From Citrus sinensis (taxonomy: Eukaryota; Streptophyta; Magnoliopsida; Sapindales; Rutaceae), in NCBI RefSeq assembly GCF_022201045.2, contig NC_068561.1, forward strand, positions 25,922,501-25,986,500: a DNA stretch of 64,000 nucleotides, given 5' to 3'. Shown one piece after another: positions 12,299 through 24,146 of the stretch (positions are counted from its first letter, which is position 1; the number at the start of each line of letters is the position of its first letter). Below the pieces are notes generated by a model. It worked only from the letters and a program-made list of their open reading frames with translations, had not been told where the DNA came from and did no database searches. The position numbers were made by a program, and so were the translations under genes.

Positions 12299-15231
12299 AT
12301 GGAGTCGAGTTTGGTTTCAAAGAATTCGAAGCCTTTGACTCCAGTGAAAGATGGTGAGAAGTGCCATTCAAAGATTCAAGAAGTGAAAAAATTATCGGAG
12401 AATGTAAATCCTAATATCTCTCATTCAAGCCCTAATGTCGTTAAAACCTCAAATTCTCCATTGACAAAGTCTGGAAAGTCACGGAAATCGGCACCAAAAA
12501 ACACGAATCATGTTGTTTTTTCGCCAAGAAACAAGATTAGAGAGAGGAAATTTGTGGTGGTGCCTAAGAAGAATTTGAAGAAAGAGAAAGATGGTGGTAC
12601 AGGTTCAGTTTCAGTTTCAAGTGTTGTTGAGTGCAAGTGTAAAGAAAGATTTGGTGCGGGGAATGTGAAGAAGTGTCTTTGTGTAGCTTATGAGAATCTG
12701 AGGGCTTCACAGGAGGATTTCTTTAAGAAAAGGGATGGTTTTCTTGAAGACAATGATGAGTTCGATGATGCAAATAAGGATAACTTTGAGGGTGAAAATG
12801 CTGCAGATTTGAATGAGGATGAGTCGCCTCAACAAAAGGGGAGTTCAACAAGCAAGAGAAGGAGGGCTAAGTTGCTTGAAGAAGCAAGAAACAGTGTTCC
12901 TGAAAATGGGAAGGTTATGCACTTGGTTAAGGCCTTTGAGCAACTGCTTTCCATACCGAATGCTAAGGAATCTGTGGGAAAAGAGGAGGAGAAAGAGTGT
13001 GAAGAAAAGGTTGATGTTAAGAAGAAGGCAATGAAATGGGCATTGCCTGGGCTGCAAGTGCTTCCCCAACCGCCTAAGGCCCCTGAGTCTCGGGAGTCGT
13101 CTTGTTCTTCATTTTGTCCATCAGATTTGATCTTGACTGCTGAGAATTTGGGGCTGGATTCTCGTGCTTCAGTTTCTTCTTCGTGGGATAGTAGTAGAGG
13201 AAGGTTGGTAACAATGCTTTGATTTGATTGCTTTCAACTCATTAGCCACCACCTCATTTTTTATTTTCTATATTATCTTTTTTCATACTGACCTTGTCCT
13301 TTTCAGTATTTCTAGCAGGACGTCGAATGGAGGCAGAAGAAGCAGGAGAAATGTAAGCTTCCACGTCTTTATTGGTCACCTTAATGTTTGCTGAATTTCT
13401 CGCATCGTTGTAATTTGAGTTGATGGTTTTTGTGCTTGTGTTTCTTTGAATTATAGAGCTCTGAATCATGTGGGACCTTGGGAAGTAGGAGATGGAATAA
13501 GAATCAACTTAAAGTCACAAGCCAAAAACCATTTAAGCTAAGAACTGAGGTCGATATTTTTTCAAATAAGTTTTGAGTTGACCAAGCAACATGCAACTTA
13601 TGATTGTTGTGAATCTCATTGTGATTGTTTGGTAATTGGTTTATGATTATAGCAAAGAGGAAGACAGAAGGAGGAGGAATTCATGAAGAAGGTGCAAGAA
13701 ATGGTGCATGAGGAGGAGAAGTTGCGGATTCCTGTTGCTCAAGGCCTTCCTTGGACAACAGATGAACCTGAGGTGAGACCTCTCATTCAAATCTATGGAG
13801 GAAAATCTCCTTTCAATTCTCTTGTTAGGTTCAAATTGTTTTTAATTTTGTCGTGGCCTCTAAAATTGAATGCGAAAAAAAAAAATGTCTGATTGGGATT
13901 TTTGATGCCTTGCTTGAATTTTGTTACAAAAATAATGAGAATGCTCAAATATTTTGTGCTAATGAGATCAGTTACTCTGGCTTTGTGTTTGAGCTACTAA
14001 ATTGTTTCTCTGTGTATTCTCATGGTTACTAACTTTGGATTCGATTACTTGGTTGAATGTCATTACAACAATTGTGAGATTAGTCAATTGCTAAGAGAAG
14101 ATAAGAGCTTACAATGTTGATATACGACCATTAGCATTTTTTTTTACTTGCAAGGGGGATTTATGGTATTTGAGGTTTTATTATATCTTTGTGCTGAAGG
14201 GATCGCTTGCTACGGCCTTTGTGTTTGTGTTTTCAGTGTCTAATTAAACCTGCTGTGAAAGAGTATACAAGGCCGGTTGACCTGAAGCTCCACAGTGACA
14301 TACGGGCAGTGGAGCGTGCTGAGTTCGACCAACAGGTAAATCGTCACTATTTGATGGTCTGCTGCTTAATATATATACAGTTTAATTAGCCAATTGAAGG
14401 TGGTTTATAAAGGCATGATTCTTCAAGTTTTTTTAAGTCATCTAACATAAGATCATGACATTTGTGCACGTTGTGAGACAACCTTGAGTTAAGATATTGA
14501 TTGACTCTTGTGGTAGATTCTGATTCTCAGCACAAATAGGCCGCAAAGCTTCAATAGTTAGTGGCTTGAATGTGTGCTCTTGCATATGTGTTATGCGACA
14601 ATATAGCACCTTAAATGTAGGGTTTGACTCTCTTACTGGATACTGATTGAGAGTTAGGTTTTAGTTATCAGCAATTCCAAATAGTCTGTGCTTTGTGCAC
14701 ACATGGATCACTGACCTGGGCCTGACTAGATTGTGTTTTTTGATGGGTTATATGATGAATCAGGTAGCTGAGAAAATGTCCTTGATTGAGCAATACAAGA
14801 TGGAAAGAGAGAGGCAGCAGAAGGTACATGATTTGAAAAGGCATGATCTTGAGATGATGTTTCTGTAATGTTATTGAATGATATTCTTATTCTGCCCTTC
14901 TGGTTTGTAGTTGCTAGAAGAAGAAGAAACAAGAAGGTTGAGGAAAGAGCTCGTTCCAAAGGCACAGCCGATGCCCTATTTTGATAGACCTTTCATTCCC
15001 AGAAGGTAAAGTGTTTCTGAAACCAAAGGTGCCATCATTATTTATAGCACTTAATGCTAAGCAGTCAAGGCACAATGAATTAAGCTCTTGTGTGTTTTGT
15101 TTTGGTTTGTTTTCAGGTCAGAGAAGCATCCAACAATTCCAAGAGATCCAAAGTTTCACATACCCCAACACAAGAAGATCAAATGCTGCCTATCATGGAA
15201 TGATATCAGCTCCTTCACTTACCAACAGTAA
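12299..15231 (+). CDS. TPX2-family microtubule-associated protein
   Basis: This is a putative microtubule-binding protein of the plant TPX2 family, probably acting on spindle or cortical microtubules. Exons: 12299-13203, 13307-13352, 13457-13549, 13653-13772, 14237-14335, 14764-14823, 14911-15005, 15117-15231 (510 aa). The N-terminal 300 residues are low-complexity, basic and serine-rich. The family hallmark KPFKLRTE closes exon 3 (about residues 341-348). A charged, probably coiled-coil stretch follows (QKEEEFMKKVQEMVHEEEK). The C-terminal TPX2 motif is KELVPKAQPMPYFDRPFIP…, then EKHPTIPRDPKFH. I chose the ATG at 12299 (MESSLVSKN); an in-frame ATG at 12272 would add nine hydrophobic residues and is less likely. 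All introns are GT-AG and the frame is continuous. Full TPX2 has an N-terminal Aurora-binding region that I do not recognise here, so this is a TPX2-like member rather than canonical TPX2. Confidence 0.9.
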
Positions 15232-15860
15232 AATGCCATCAAAGAAGTCTAAAGTAGAAGTTTTCGGCATCACTCTTTACTTTGGATTCCAACTTCTGAA
15301 TAATGTTAGTTCTCTGATCCTCGTTTCTTCTTTTCCTTCTTTCCTTTTGTATCCATTTTTTATTTGTATATGCAGCAACCAATTTAGTTGCAATTTTTAA
15401 TGTCCCCTGGCTTGTTACTTGAAGAAACTGAACTTAGAATCTGTAATTGGCGGACTTATTATTAACGAAAAGATCAATCATTTTCTTACTTGTTTTTGAA
15501 AGCTTTGTACTCGGAGGTTTGTTCATGGTAGAGCTCTGGTAAAGTTCTTGGACATTATTTAGTCAAAATTTACAAAAGTTCTGAAACTCATTGTATGCAC
15601 GCAGTATATATCAAATTAACTTCACAGCGTCAGCCACCTTCACGGTCCACATCGCTGAGTACATGAATCAGTCCTCCTTTATTTTTATTTTTTTTTCTCT
15701 TTTTTAAACCTTTTTATCCATGTGCCAGGTCGTTTCTTGTTTCTAATGGGAATACCACTTCTCTTAGCATTGGGAATACTACTTCTCCGAGTATATTGAG
15801 GCCTTGGTTTCCTGTGTTGAAAAGAAAAAATTTGTAAATTTTTATATATACAGTGACTGT
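15232..15860. other. 3' UTR and flank of the TPX2-like gene
   Basis: T-rich sequence following the stop codon at 15229-15231, with no independent gene. A polyadenylation region is likely within the first 200-250 bases but no single signal is decisive. Confidence 0.4.
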
Positions 15861-15861
15861 C

Positions 15862-15986
15862 GTGTTAAAATCTTCTGACACTAAAGATGTGTTAAATATT
15901 TTTCAATCATTGATTGAATATAAAGTAAAATCTTCTCGGACAAAAGAAGTGTTGAATATTTTTCAAGATTGGATAAGAATCCTCCA
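15862..15986 (+). repeat. Two-unit tandem repeat of about 62 bp
   Basis: The motif TTAAAATCTTCTGACACTAA … GTGTTAAATATTTTTCAA is followed directly by TAAAATCTTCTCGGACAAAA … GTGTTGAATATTTTTCAA. Both units stay in the same reading frame (…TKDVLNIFQ… and …TKEVLNIFQ…), so the repeat could derive from a coding sequence. It lies directly before an F-box relic. Confidence 0.6.
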
Positions 15987-15997
15987 AAGGAGGAGAT

Positions 15998-16216
15998 TAC
16001 TACTTGCTTCCAGTCACCATCCGAGACATTTTAGTGAGACTTCCAGCAAAATTTCTAGTCCGATTCAAATATGTGTGCGAGGACTGGTGTAATGTACTTT
16101 TGATCTCTCAAATTTCGAAGATATTAATCCAAAGATGCAGATGTCTAAATGTAAATTTCTTGCGAATTCGTTATTACAACATAAGGGGTTACGACGTCTC
16201 TATAAAAATGATTTAA
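15998..16216 (+). pseudogene. F-box domain relic
   Basis: A 71-codon stretch reads LPVTIRDILVRLPAKFLVRFKYVCEDW. This matches the plant F-box pattern (LP.D….IL.RLP.KSL.RFK.VCK.W). The frame then loses recognisable F-box-associated repeats and stops at 16214-16216. With no start context, no downstream kelch or FBA domain and stops in the following sequence, it is a truncated remnant rather than a gene. It could be expressed as a short protein, but I see no evidence of that. Confidence 0.6.
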
Positions 16217-16462
16217 TAGCAAATTCACACGAAATCCACTAGAAATCCGAAACCGAGAATTTCTAGATATTAATCTTCAACATTCAATGTCAAAAATCTT
16301 GATTGCGAATCAGATTATGGACAATCATGGTGATGGTGTCTATGCATCGTTCAAACTAGAAGGAAAGAACATGAAGCAAAAGGAAGCAGCGTTTTCAGGG
16401 TTCTAAGGGTGCTAATGATTATTTAATGAAACTAGAAGAAACAAAGGTACTGTGTTACTCGA

Positions 16463-16540
16463 CAATCAGATGGCAGGAGAGCAATAAAAGATGGAAAGAA
16501 AGAGGCAGAGCCGTAGAAGGTACATCTAATTGAAAGTTTT
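16463..16540 (+). pseudogene. Degenerate copy of exon 6 of the neighbouring TPX2-like gene
   Basis: The sequence GAGCAATAAAAGATGGAAAG…AGAGGCAG…AGAAGGTACAT resembles exon 6 and its donor in the TPX2-like gene (14764-14830: GAGCAATACAAGATGGAAAG…AGAGGCAGCAGAAGGTACAT). The similarity continues a few bases into the intron. The copy carries small insertions and an in-frame stop (CAATAA), so it is a dead fragment of a local duplication about 1.7 kb downstream. Confidence 0.6.
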
Positions 16541-16950
16541 TGAGACGAGTGGTTCTTATATGAAATTTGTTTATGGCATTAGTAGCCATTTATGGCATTA
16601 TTTCTCTCTCTCTCCACTCTATGGAATTCATTCCCAATTCAAGTTGCTTAAAGTTAGTGGCCTCACTCTTGAGGTTGGGTGCCGATGATGGTAGGATCGC
16701 ATCACTATTCGTATCAGGATGATATACTTGTGTTGGAGTCATTGAGGGGCTCTATTAGTTGGTGTTAGGCTTCAGTGGCCTAAGACAAAAATAAACGATG
16801 GCCTAGGATAAGAGTTCATCTAAAGGCTCTTTTGAGGATTACCATAAGAGAGAATTCTTGTTGCTGGGTCCTCGTAGTTTTGTTGGTTGTTTTTTTGCTT
16901 TCGTTTTTAATATTGTGTTGCATTATTTTGTAGTTTTTTTTTTTTGGTTG

Positions 16951-17050
16951 ATTGGAAGGAGTCAATCTACGCAGAGTGAATCGGTCCCTAAGGAACCCCC
17001 GAAAGGGCTGCCGTCCGATGGGTACACGAAAGTGACGAAGTTGCTTTGTC
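16951..17050 (+). other. Probable organellar large-subunit rRNA fragment in nuclear DNA
   Basis: About 100 bases are GC-rich against an AT-rich background and read like conserved bacterial-type 23S/26S rRNA: TCGGTCCCTAAGG, then CCCCGAAAGGG and GTCCGATGGGTACACG. The CCUAAGG…CCGAAAGG…GUCGAUGGG order is typical of a helix region in the middle of large-subunit rRNA. The plant mitochondrial 26S gene is the likelier source, based on memory. It has no continuation on either side, so it is a short nuclear insertion and not an rRNA gene. Confidence 0.5.
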
Positions 17051-18055
17051 TATTAGAGAGAATTGGACGATAGGCCTGACATAGTCCACTTTTCCTCACT
17101 TACATTAGGTGAGGTGGGCTGGACTAATCCTAGAAAATTTCTCATGTGCTAAAAATAGTTCTAATGAATAAAATTATTTTTGTGGTTTGTTGGTAGAGGC
17201 CATATTATTTTAGGCTTGGTCTTAGATTTTGTCCAATAAATTGCACTTAAGCTTATCCTAGATGTGATCTTGGATTTACGCCTTCATGAAATTGTGTTGT
17301 TGGCCATTATTAGCCTTTCAATGAAATTCATTCCTTTCAACACCCCCACCACCAACCCACAACCCCACCCCCCCACAACAAAAAAAAAAAAATTATAATA
17401 ATAATAAAAGGCTAAGATTCCTAGAGCCAAAGTTTCGGACAACCGGTGTCCCTAGACACATGAATGAATAAAATTCTTTTCCCTTGGGTGCCAAATTCTT
17501 AATGACGTGAAGTCACTGGTCCGGGCTAGTTCTTTTCCATTTCCGCATGTTGCTTAAATTTGTTTACTTAAAACAACATGGGCTTGTTTCCTGACGAACT
17601 TGCCAGACACAATTGGCAGACTGTCAACTTATTTTATTGCAAAGATCACATCATTTTCTTACTTCTATCTGAAAGATTTGCTAGAATAACAATAAAATCT
17701 TCTCCACTGCAGGTGGAAGATGCAAGCTACAGAGAACTTTGGTAGCGATCGTGCAAATTGAAAATTATTACGATGATGACAACATCTATCAATATCCTTC
17801 CCATCCTTGTGAATTGATTAATGAAATCAACAACAGATCAGAAATATAATATCTATAAAACAACAGCCTCTTGGATAGCAGGAATTTATAGTGAATACTA
17901 CAGATAAATGTCAAACATCTAAAAGCAACAAAACTGAAGCTGGGTTCATCATAAAAAGTCCACACTTGGAATCAAAACTTACTTAAGAATGCAACATCAT
18001 TCCATCAACTAACAAAAACCTGCAATAAATCAAACAAGATCACCGTCGAGCAGCT
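17051..18055. other. Intergenic region without recognised genes
   Basis: AT-rich sequence with C-rich and A-rich low-complexity runs at about 17340-17395. No gene is recognised. The last 200-300 bases probably include the 3' UTR of the eS19 gene, which ends at 18056 on the minus strand. Confidence 0.4.
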
Positions 18056-19363
18056 TCAAGGAGCAACGACAATCCTTCCGGCAACTTGGTCAAGGTCTCG
18101 TTGGCCACTGGAAGTAATTCTCCTTCCACTGTTATACAAGAAAATAGAGATTGGAATAAGCATAAGATCATAACATACCCCAAAAATAACTAACAATAGA
18201 AGAACGGTGCATGTTAAACAAGTCCTAAGGATATCTAGAGTTTACCCCTTGGGCTCAATATCTATAATGTTCATGTTCTGCAACTGTTGAAGAATGTGGC
18301 GAGCAATAGCACCACTGCTTTTGCAGAAGTGAGGTGGACGGCTTCCATTCCTCTTACTTCCACCATAAATCCTCCTGAAAGAACCCACACCAAGCCCTTG
18401 CCTCAAGTAGATTTTCCTTGCCATGGAGGCTGCAATGCCGTTTAAGTATAAGACACACAGCATAAAACCTTGACACCAATACTTAATTTAACTGGTCACA
18501 CAAACTCACCAGCTCTGACATAGTACCAGTCAGGGTCGTAGGGAGCAAGCTCCTTGAACTGAGCAGTCTTGACTATGTCAGTCCATGGGGGAAGTTCCAT
18601 CTATTTACAGACAAGATAAAAAGGAAAAGAATAAAAAAAAATCAAGACTATTGAAGCACAAATATCACATTAAAAGCAAAACTGAACAAATCTAAAATTT
18701 CTCTTCAATTGACAATCTACCAAGGAATGTACAAACTAGTTATACATTATTCTTACACACTCCTAAATAAAAGTAAGCATGAACAGTAATAAGTCCACCA
18801 ATTCTGGCAGTTTTGTATCTTAATAACAGGACACTCGTACAGCATTATACAAACGATCATCAGTTTGCTTTACACACCCACCAACAACTACATTAAATTG
18901 TTTAAACACAAGTACAATCTCCATTAAAGTCAAGGTCGAATAACATTGTATGAACCAAACAGTTAAATTCCTATCCACAACCACCTCAATAACAAATGAA
19001 CTGGAATGAAAATCCAACTTTTTTTCCACTTAAATTCAAAAATCAAACAATCAAATACACGTTAAAACCATAAACCTAGAAGTAAATAACATAATATAAC
19101 TAGAAACCAGATCAGCCGTCAATAACAGACAGTATGCTATGCCAAGAGCTTACACCTTTTTCTATAAATAATCAATCAAAAGGCCCAAATGACCCATAAT
19201 ATATCCTACAGCGAGAAAAGAAAAACATGACCCAGATACACATACGTCTACGTTTGTGAGAAGCTTTGTGTAAATTTACCTTGCCAGATCGCTTGAGATG
19301 AGCAGAGTAAGCCTTCACGAACTCATGAGGAGACACGTCCTTGACAGTCCTAGCTGTAGCCAT
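18056..19363 (-). CDS. RPS19: 40S ribosomal protein S19 (eS19)
   Basis: This is a component of the small cytosolic ribosomal subunit, sitting on the head and needed for 18S rRNA maturation. Exons on the minus strand: 19280-19363, 18510-18600, 18246-18429, 18056-18128. They give 143 aa, the standard plant length. The protein starts [19 protein letters not shown], continues with [35 protein letters not shown], then [18 protein letters not shown] and ends …[13 protein letters not shown]. All four exons join in frame at GT-AG sites and no residue blocks are missing. The promoter holds a TATA box, telo-boxes and site II motifs, the usual signature of plant ribosomal protein genes. Confidence 0.97.
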
Positions 19364-19438
19364 GGTCACAACAGAGCAGGAGAGCGACTCAAAGCTTCGC
19401 TTTTGCAAGAAGGTGGTGGAATTGCGCTCTCTCTCTCT

Positions 19439-19540
19439 CTAGGGTTTCTCCGCTGGTTATTTTCGGTGTGTATATATAGTCGTCGATTTTAGGGTTTCTG
19501 CTCCCGTTCGCAGCGTTTTGTTGTTGGGCTTGGGCTAAGT
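19439..19540 (-). promoter_or_regulatory. RPS19 promoter: TATA box, telo-boxes, site II motifs
   Basis: On the minus strand a TATATATA box lies at about 19469-19478. Telo-box sequences (AAACCCTA) lie at about 19440-19447 and 19490-19497. Two adjacent site II motifs (TGGGCT on the plus strand) occupy 19525-19536. Telo-box plus site II is known to coordinate ribosomal protein and growth-related genes through TCP and telobox-binding factors. A CT tract near 19425-19440 probably lies in the 5' UTR. Confidence 0.7.
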
Positions 19541-20518
19541 GTCTAATTAGGCTTCGGCTTCAAGAACTTTTATAAAATTGTAGATATGGTCAAATTATTT
19601 AGTCAATTTACAAATATTGCTCAACTTAAAACTTTTTCATATTTTTGTTGCCAAAAATATTATTTTGGAAAATCATGTCCTGCGATGACTTGCCAACTGC
19701 GTTTATCAATTTGTTTGTCCATACGGACCACAAGCAAGGTGGATTATATTTGCCATCAAGCGGCAAGTCAATCCGTCTCCATATGAACGTTCTCATTTTA
19801 ATAAATTATATTTGCCATCAAGCGGCAAATAAATATAAACTGAATCTACTAAATTACTATTAAATATATACAATATTCATCAGTTAAATCGTGAGATAAT
19901 ATAATTCATTTTTTAGATCTTATAAGAAAAATTATCAATTTCTTAATAATGTGAAATTTTAGAATATCAATTTAAACACTTTTGATTTTAATTCAATATT
20001 TATAGTTATTTTACTGTGTAATTAGAGAGAATTTATTACTTTTACAAGAATCTTATGTATATTTATTTTAAAAAATGATAAAAAAAATAAGTAAGAAGGA
20101 AATGAAGTTGCTGTTAGATCAATAATAACAATAATAATGATAATACAAAAAAATATGTATGATGAACCCAAGTTCAGAGTCACATATTAATAACAATAAA
20201 ATTCCTTAAAAGGGAACGTTCATGTTATTAAAAAAAATTCCTTAAGAAATAATAATCGTAAAAATAACAATAGAATATATATTACGGGTAATTGTTAAAA
20301 AAAAAAAATATTGGTCAAAGAGAAAGAAGCAGAGCCAGCGAAAACGACACCGTAGTTGAGACAAATAAGTCACCCGTTTCAAACTAAACTCGTGCCTTTT
20401 TACGGTGTCCCTCCGCTCAATAATAGAACTGGCACACCAAACCCTATAAACTAACCATAGCAATCTCGACTCAAGAGTGAAAAGGAAACTCGAGACATAT
20501 CATCAGTGAGTCCAAACG
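19541..20518. other. Intergenic region between divergent RPS19 and MPP-beta genes
   Basis: About 1 kb between two genes transcribed away from each other. A 15-base direct repeat (TATATTTGCCATCAAG) occurs at about 19744 and 19807. Short frames here have no motif. The final 200 bases presumably hold the MPP-beta promoter and leader. Confidence 0.4.
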
Positions 20519-23500
20519 ATGGCGTTTAAGCATCTTTTAACCCTAGCTCGCCGGTCTCACAGGCCTTCGTCCACGGCCCTCTTTACCGCCATCCGATCCT
20601 CCTCCTCCGCCTCACCCCTCGCCACGTCACCATCGTCTCCGCCGCCGTCCCCGCCTCCCCCAAATGTCATGATCTACGACCGTCTCGCCGAAGCCGTCAA
20701 AGCCAAGCTCAAAAACCTAGAAAACCCCGACCCGAAGTTCTTAAAGTACGGATCCCCGCACCCGACCCTTACTTCCCACACGCACATCCTCGCCGCGCCG
20801 GAGACCAAAATCACGACTTTGCCTAACGGACTCCGCGTCGCCACCGAGTCGAACCTCGCCGCGAAGACGGCCACAGTTGGAGTTTGGATTGACGCCGGCT
20901 CGAGGTTCGAGACTGATGAGACGAACGGGACGGCTCATTTCTTGGAGCATATGATATTCAAGGGGACGGAGAAGCGGACTGCGAGAGATTTGGAGGAGGA
21001 GATCGAGAATATGGGGGGGCATTTGAATGCTTACACTAGCAGGGAACAGACGACCTATTATGCCAAGGTGTTGGATAAGGATGTGAATAATGCTTTGGAT
21101 ATTTTGGCTGATATTTTGCAGAACTCGACGTTTGATCAAGCGAGGATCACCAGGGAACGGGATGTTATTTTGAGAGAAATGGAGGAGGTAAGAGTTAAAT
21201 AAATAAAGTTTTGATTTTTTTTTTCCAAATTATGGATAGGATTGGCTAGTTTTGATTTGTTGATAGTGTTGGAACGTTTTTTTTTTCTTAGTCAGGGAGT
21301 AGGCTTAGCTTAATGTATGTCTGTTTTGCTCTTTTGGTGTCATGAGTATTAATTGTTTAATAGTCGGTGGTGTTTTGTAGTTTTTGCTAATTTTTACTAC
21401 TATTTCTATTGTACATTACTCATTTTTTATTTTTCATTTTAGTTGCATACGGGTAGTATCTATTTCATATTTCCGAAGAGGAATAGTATTGTTGTCCAAT
21501 ATTGTTAAAATACTGTATACCTTACTTGATGTTAAAATATGTCTTTGTATTTTTTTCTAAGTTAGTTGTTGATTGGTTGTTCTTGCTTATGCTGAGTGTT
21601 TGTCTGATTTACTCAACACGCTGTGAATTGGATGAAATTTTGGGAGTTTTCATTTCTCTTGTTAATACTTACTAATGTGCCCGGTATTAGTAAGCTTAAA
21701 ACTCCGTATGTGCTGCATTTGGCTCATGTTGAATAAATAATGATTTTTTATGGTTTTCAAGCCTATCAATTATGGTCATTTCGTTACATAACATAATGCA
21801 ACAGTGTGTTATTTTATATGGAAAGTTAAATTATTTCTTTCAGTGTCTCCCTTAAGTTTCATTAAATTGTTTAGATCATAATCATGTTCTTTTCTATTGT
21901 TGCAGGTTGAGGGGCAAACAGAGGAAGTCATTTTTGATCATTTGCATGCAACTGCATTCCAGTACACTCCTTTGGGGAGAACTATTCTCGGTCCTGCTCA
22001 GAATATCAAGACAATCACAAAAGAACATCTGCAGAACTATATTCACACTCACTATACTGCTCCCAGAATGGTACTGAGATAACCATTGACGTTAATGATA
22101 TTTTTTTGTCTTAAGTGTGGGCCATAGTACTGATCAACAGATTATGTTTCCTTCTGCGTGGACCTTCATTTTAGGTGATTGCTGCTTCTGGAGCTGTGAA
22201 GCATGAAGAAGTTGTTGAGCAAGTGAAGAAATTGTTCACAAAATTATCAGCGGATCCAACCACCGCTTCTCAATTAGTTGCAAATGAACCAGCAATTTTC
22301 ACTGGTTCTGAGGTGGGGGAAGTGTGATTTAAATACATTTGATTGTCCTCTATGCTATCAAATTTCCATCTCTGAGATATTTATTTTGATTATTGGTGTG
22401 AAAACAGGTTAGAATAATTGATGACGATATTCCTTTGGCACAATTTGCGGTTGCTTTCGCTGGAGCATCTTGGACAGATCCAGATTCCATTGCCCTGATG
22501 GTTATGCAGGCAATGTTGGGTTCATGGAATAAAAATTCAGTGGGTGGAAAGCACATGGGGTGAGTGTTTTGTCCTTGTCAATAAGGCATCTTGTTCACAA
22601 ATTAGAACTACTTGCCCATTAGCGTTCATATTGATTTGCTCTTGAGAATCCCTTAACAGTTCCGAGCTGGCACAGAGAGTTGGCATTAATGAAATTGCAG
22701 AAAGCATGATGGCCTTCAACACGAACTACAAAGACACTGGTCTGTTTGGTGTTTATGCTGTTGCTAAGGTGAGGTCACTCCCTACATTGAACAAATATTT
22801 ATTTTTCATTTGCAGAAAATTTTCTTCTCTGCCAATGTCTATGGTACTCTTCTGTGCAATTTATTTCTTCTTTTTGCATGAAAAGTTGAACTTGAAAAAC
22901 TGAATATTGATTTTGATCGAGTTTTATTATGTTTTGTATTGTTTTTAGCCGGATTGCTTAGATGATTTGGCCTATGCAATTATGTACGAGACTACCAAGT
23001 TAGCTTATCGGGTTTCAGAAGCTGATGTCACTCGTGCCCGTAATCAGGTTGCTGCTTCACTTCCTACTTACCCTGGATATTTGGACATTTGCTTACTCCC
23101 GACATTTGTAGGGTTGTAATACAATGAAAGATCAATGATAAAGATATTATTACTTTTAGCAATTTACTGATATTCTATTGCGCCTTTCTTTGGAATTGCA
23201 TTGTCCATTTACGTGCTTTGCTATGCATATCAGAGTTCTCACTCTGTTGGATCTGAACATTCTTTTATCAAGTGTGTGCTTCTTAGGATCAGATGGATAA
23301 ATGGTATATCTGTGTCTAATTTTGATTTCAAGTGAAATCAGAATCTAAACATCTTTTCTTTTCGTATGGTCTTATTTCATGTCAGTGCATAATCCATCAT
23401 TAGTCTATCATACATGTCTAGGGTGGCCATTATCATCCTCTTCCTCTTAGCAGAGGCATATTTGTATTTGTGAAACTTGATTGGTTTATGTGTTGCATAG

Positions 23501-24146
23501 ATGATGGAATCTCATTCATGTTTTCATGGATGGCGCTAACTAGTATTTTGGTTGCAGTTGAAATCATCCCTGTTGCTTCACATTGATGGAACAAGCCCTG
23601 TAGCTGAAGATATTGGACGCCAGGTATATTTTCCTATCACTATGCCAGCCTTTTTGCATTACCTATACCTTGCAATGTCTATTATACGATTGAATAATCA
23701 CTTTGGGCTTGATTATTTGCAGCCAGAATAACCAATGTGATTGTCATGTGCCCATAGTTTCTGCTACTGCCAAAATATTGCCTTTTTTTTTTTATCTTTT
23801 TATTTGTTCACCTTGGTCTGCTTTTACTTGCAGCTGCTTACATATGGTCGAAGAATCCCATTTGCTGAATTGTTTGCTAGGATAGACTCCGTAGATGCAA
23901 GCACTGTCAAGCGCGTTGCAAACAGATTTATTTACGACAGGGTATGTACTACAGTCGTACCCCCACAATTCTTATTGTGCTTGTAACATTCCACTATTAT
24001 TTTTCTGGGACCAAAAATTGCTTGTCAAAACTGGTTTGCTAATTTTCTGGTCTGTGCAGGATATCGCAATTGCTGCAATGGGTCCAATTCAAGGTTTACC
24101 CGACTACAACTGGTTCAGACGCAGAACCTACTGGAATAGATACTAA
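20519..24146 (+). CDS. MPPB: Mitochondrial processing peptidase subunit beta
   Basis: This is the catalytic subunit of the peptidase that removes presequences from imported mitochondrial proteins. In plants it is built into the cytochrome bc1 complex as core 1. Exons: 20519-21187, 21906-22070, 22175-22312, 22408-22559, 22660-22768, 22949-23047, 23558-23623, 23834-23941, 24060-24146 (530 aa). The first 45 residues are a basic and serine/proline-rich transit peptide. The inverted zinc motif HFLEH is at residues 140-144, and the third ligand glutamate (E220) lies 76 residues further on. The glycine-rich loop of the partner alpha subunit is absent, as expected. The C-terminus is …[14 protein letters not shown]. 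Every junction is in frame and all catalytic residues are intact. Exon 1 is notably GC-rich compared with the rest of the gene. Confidence 0.97.

Noticed and set aside
17098-17140. Hairpin AGTCCAC…GTGGGCTGGACT as terminator or element end
   Set aside because: The arms are imperfect (several mismatches over 17 bases) and there is no transcript context.
20741-21139. 132-codon frame antisense to MPP-beta exon 1
   Set aside because: It lies on the opposite strand of a GC-rich conserved exon and carries no family motif.
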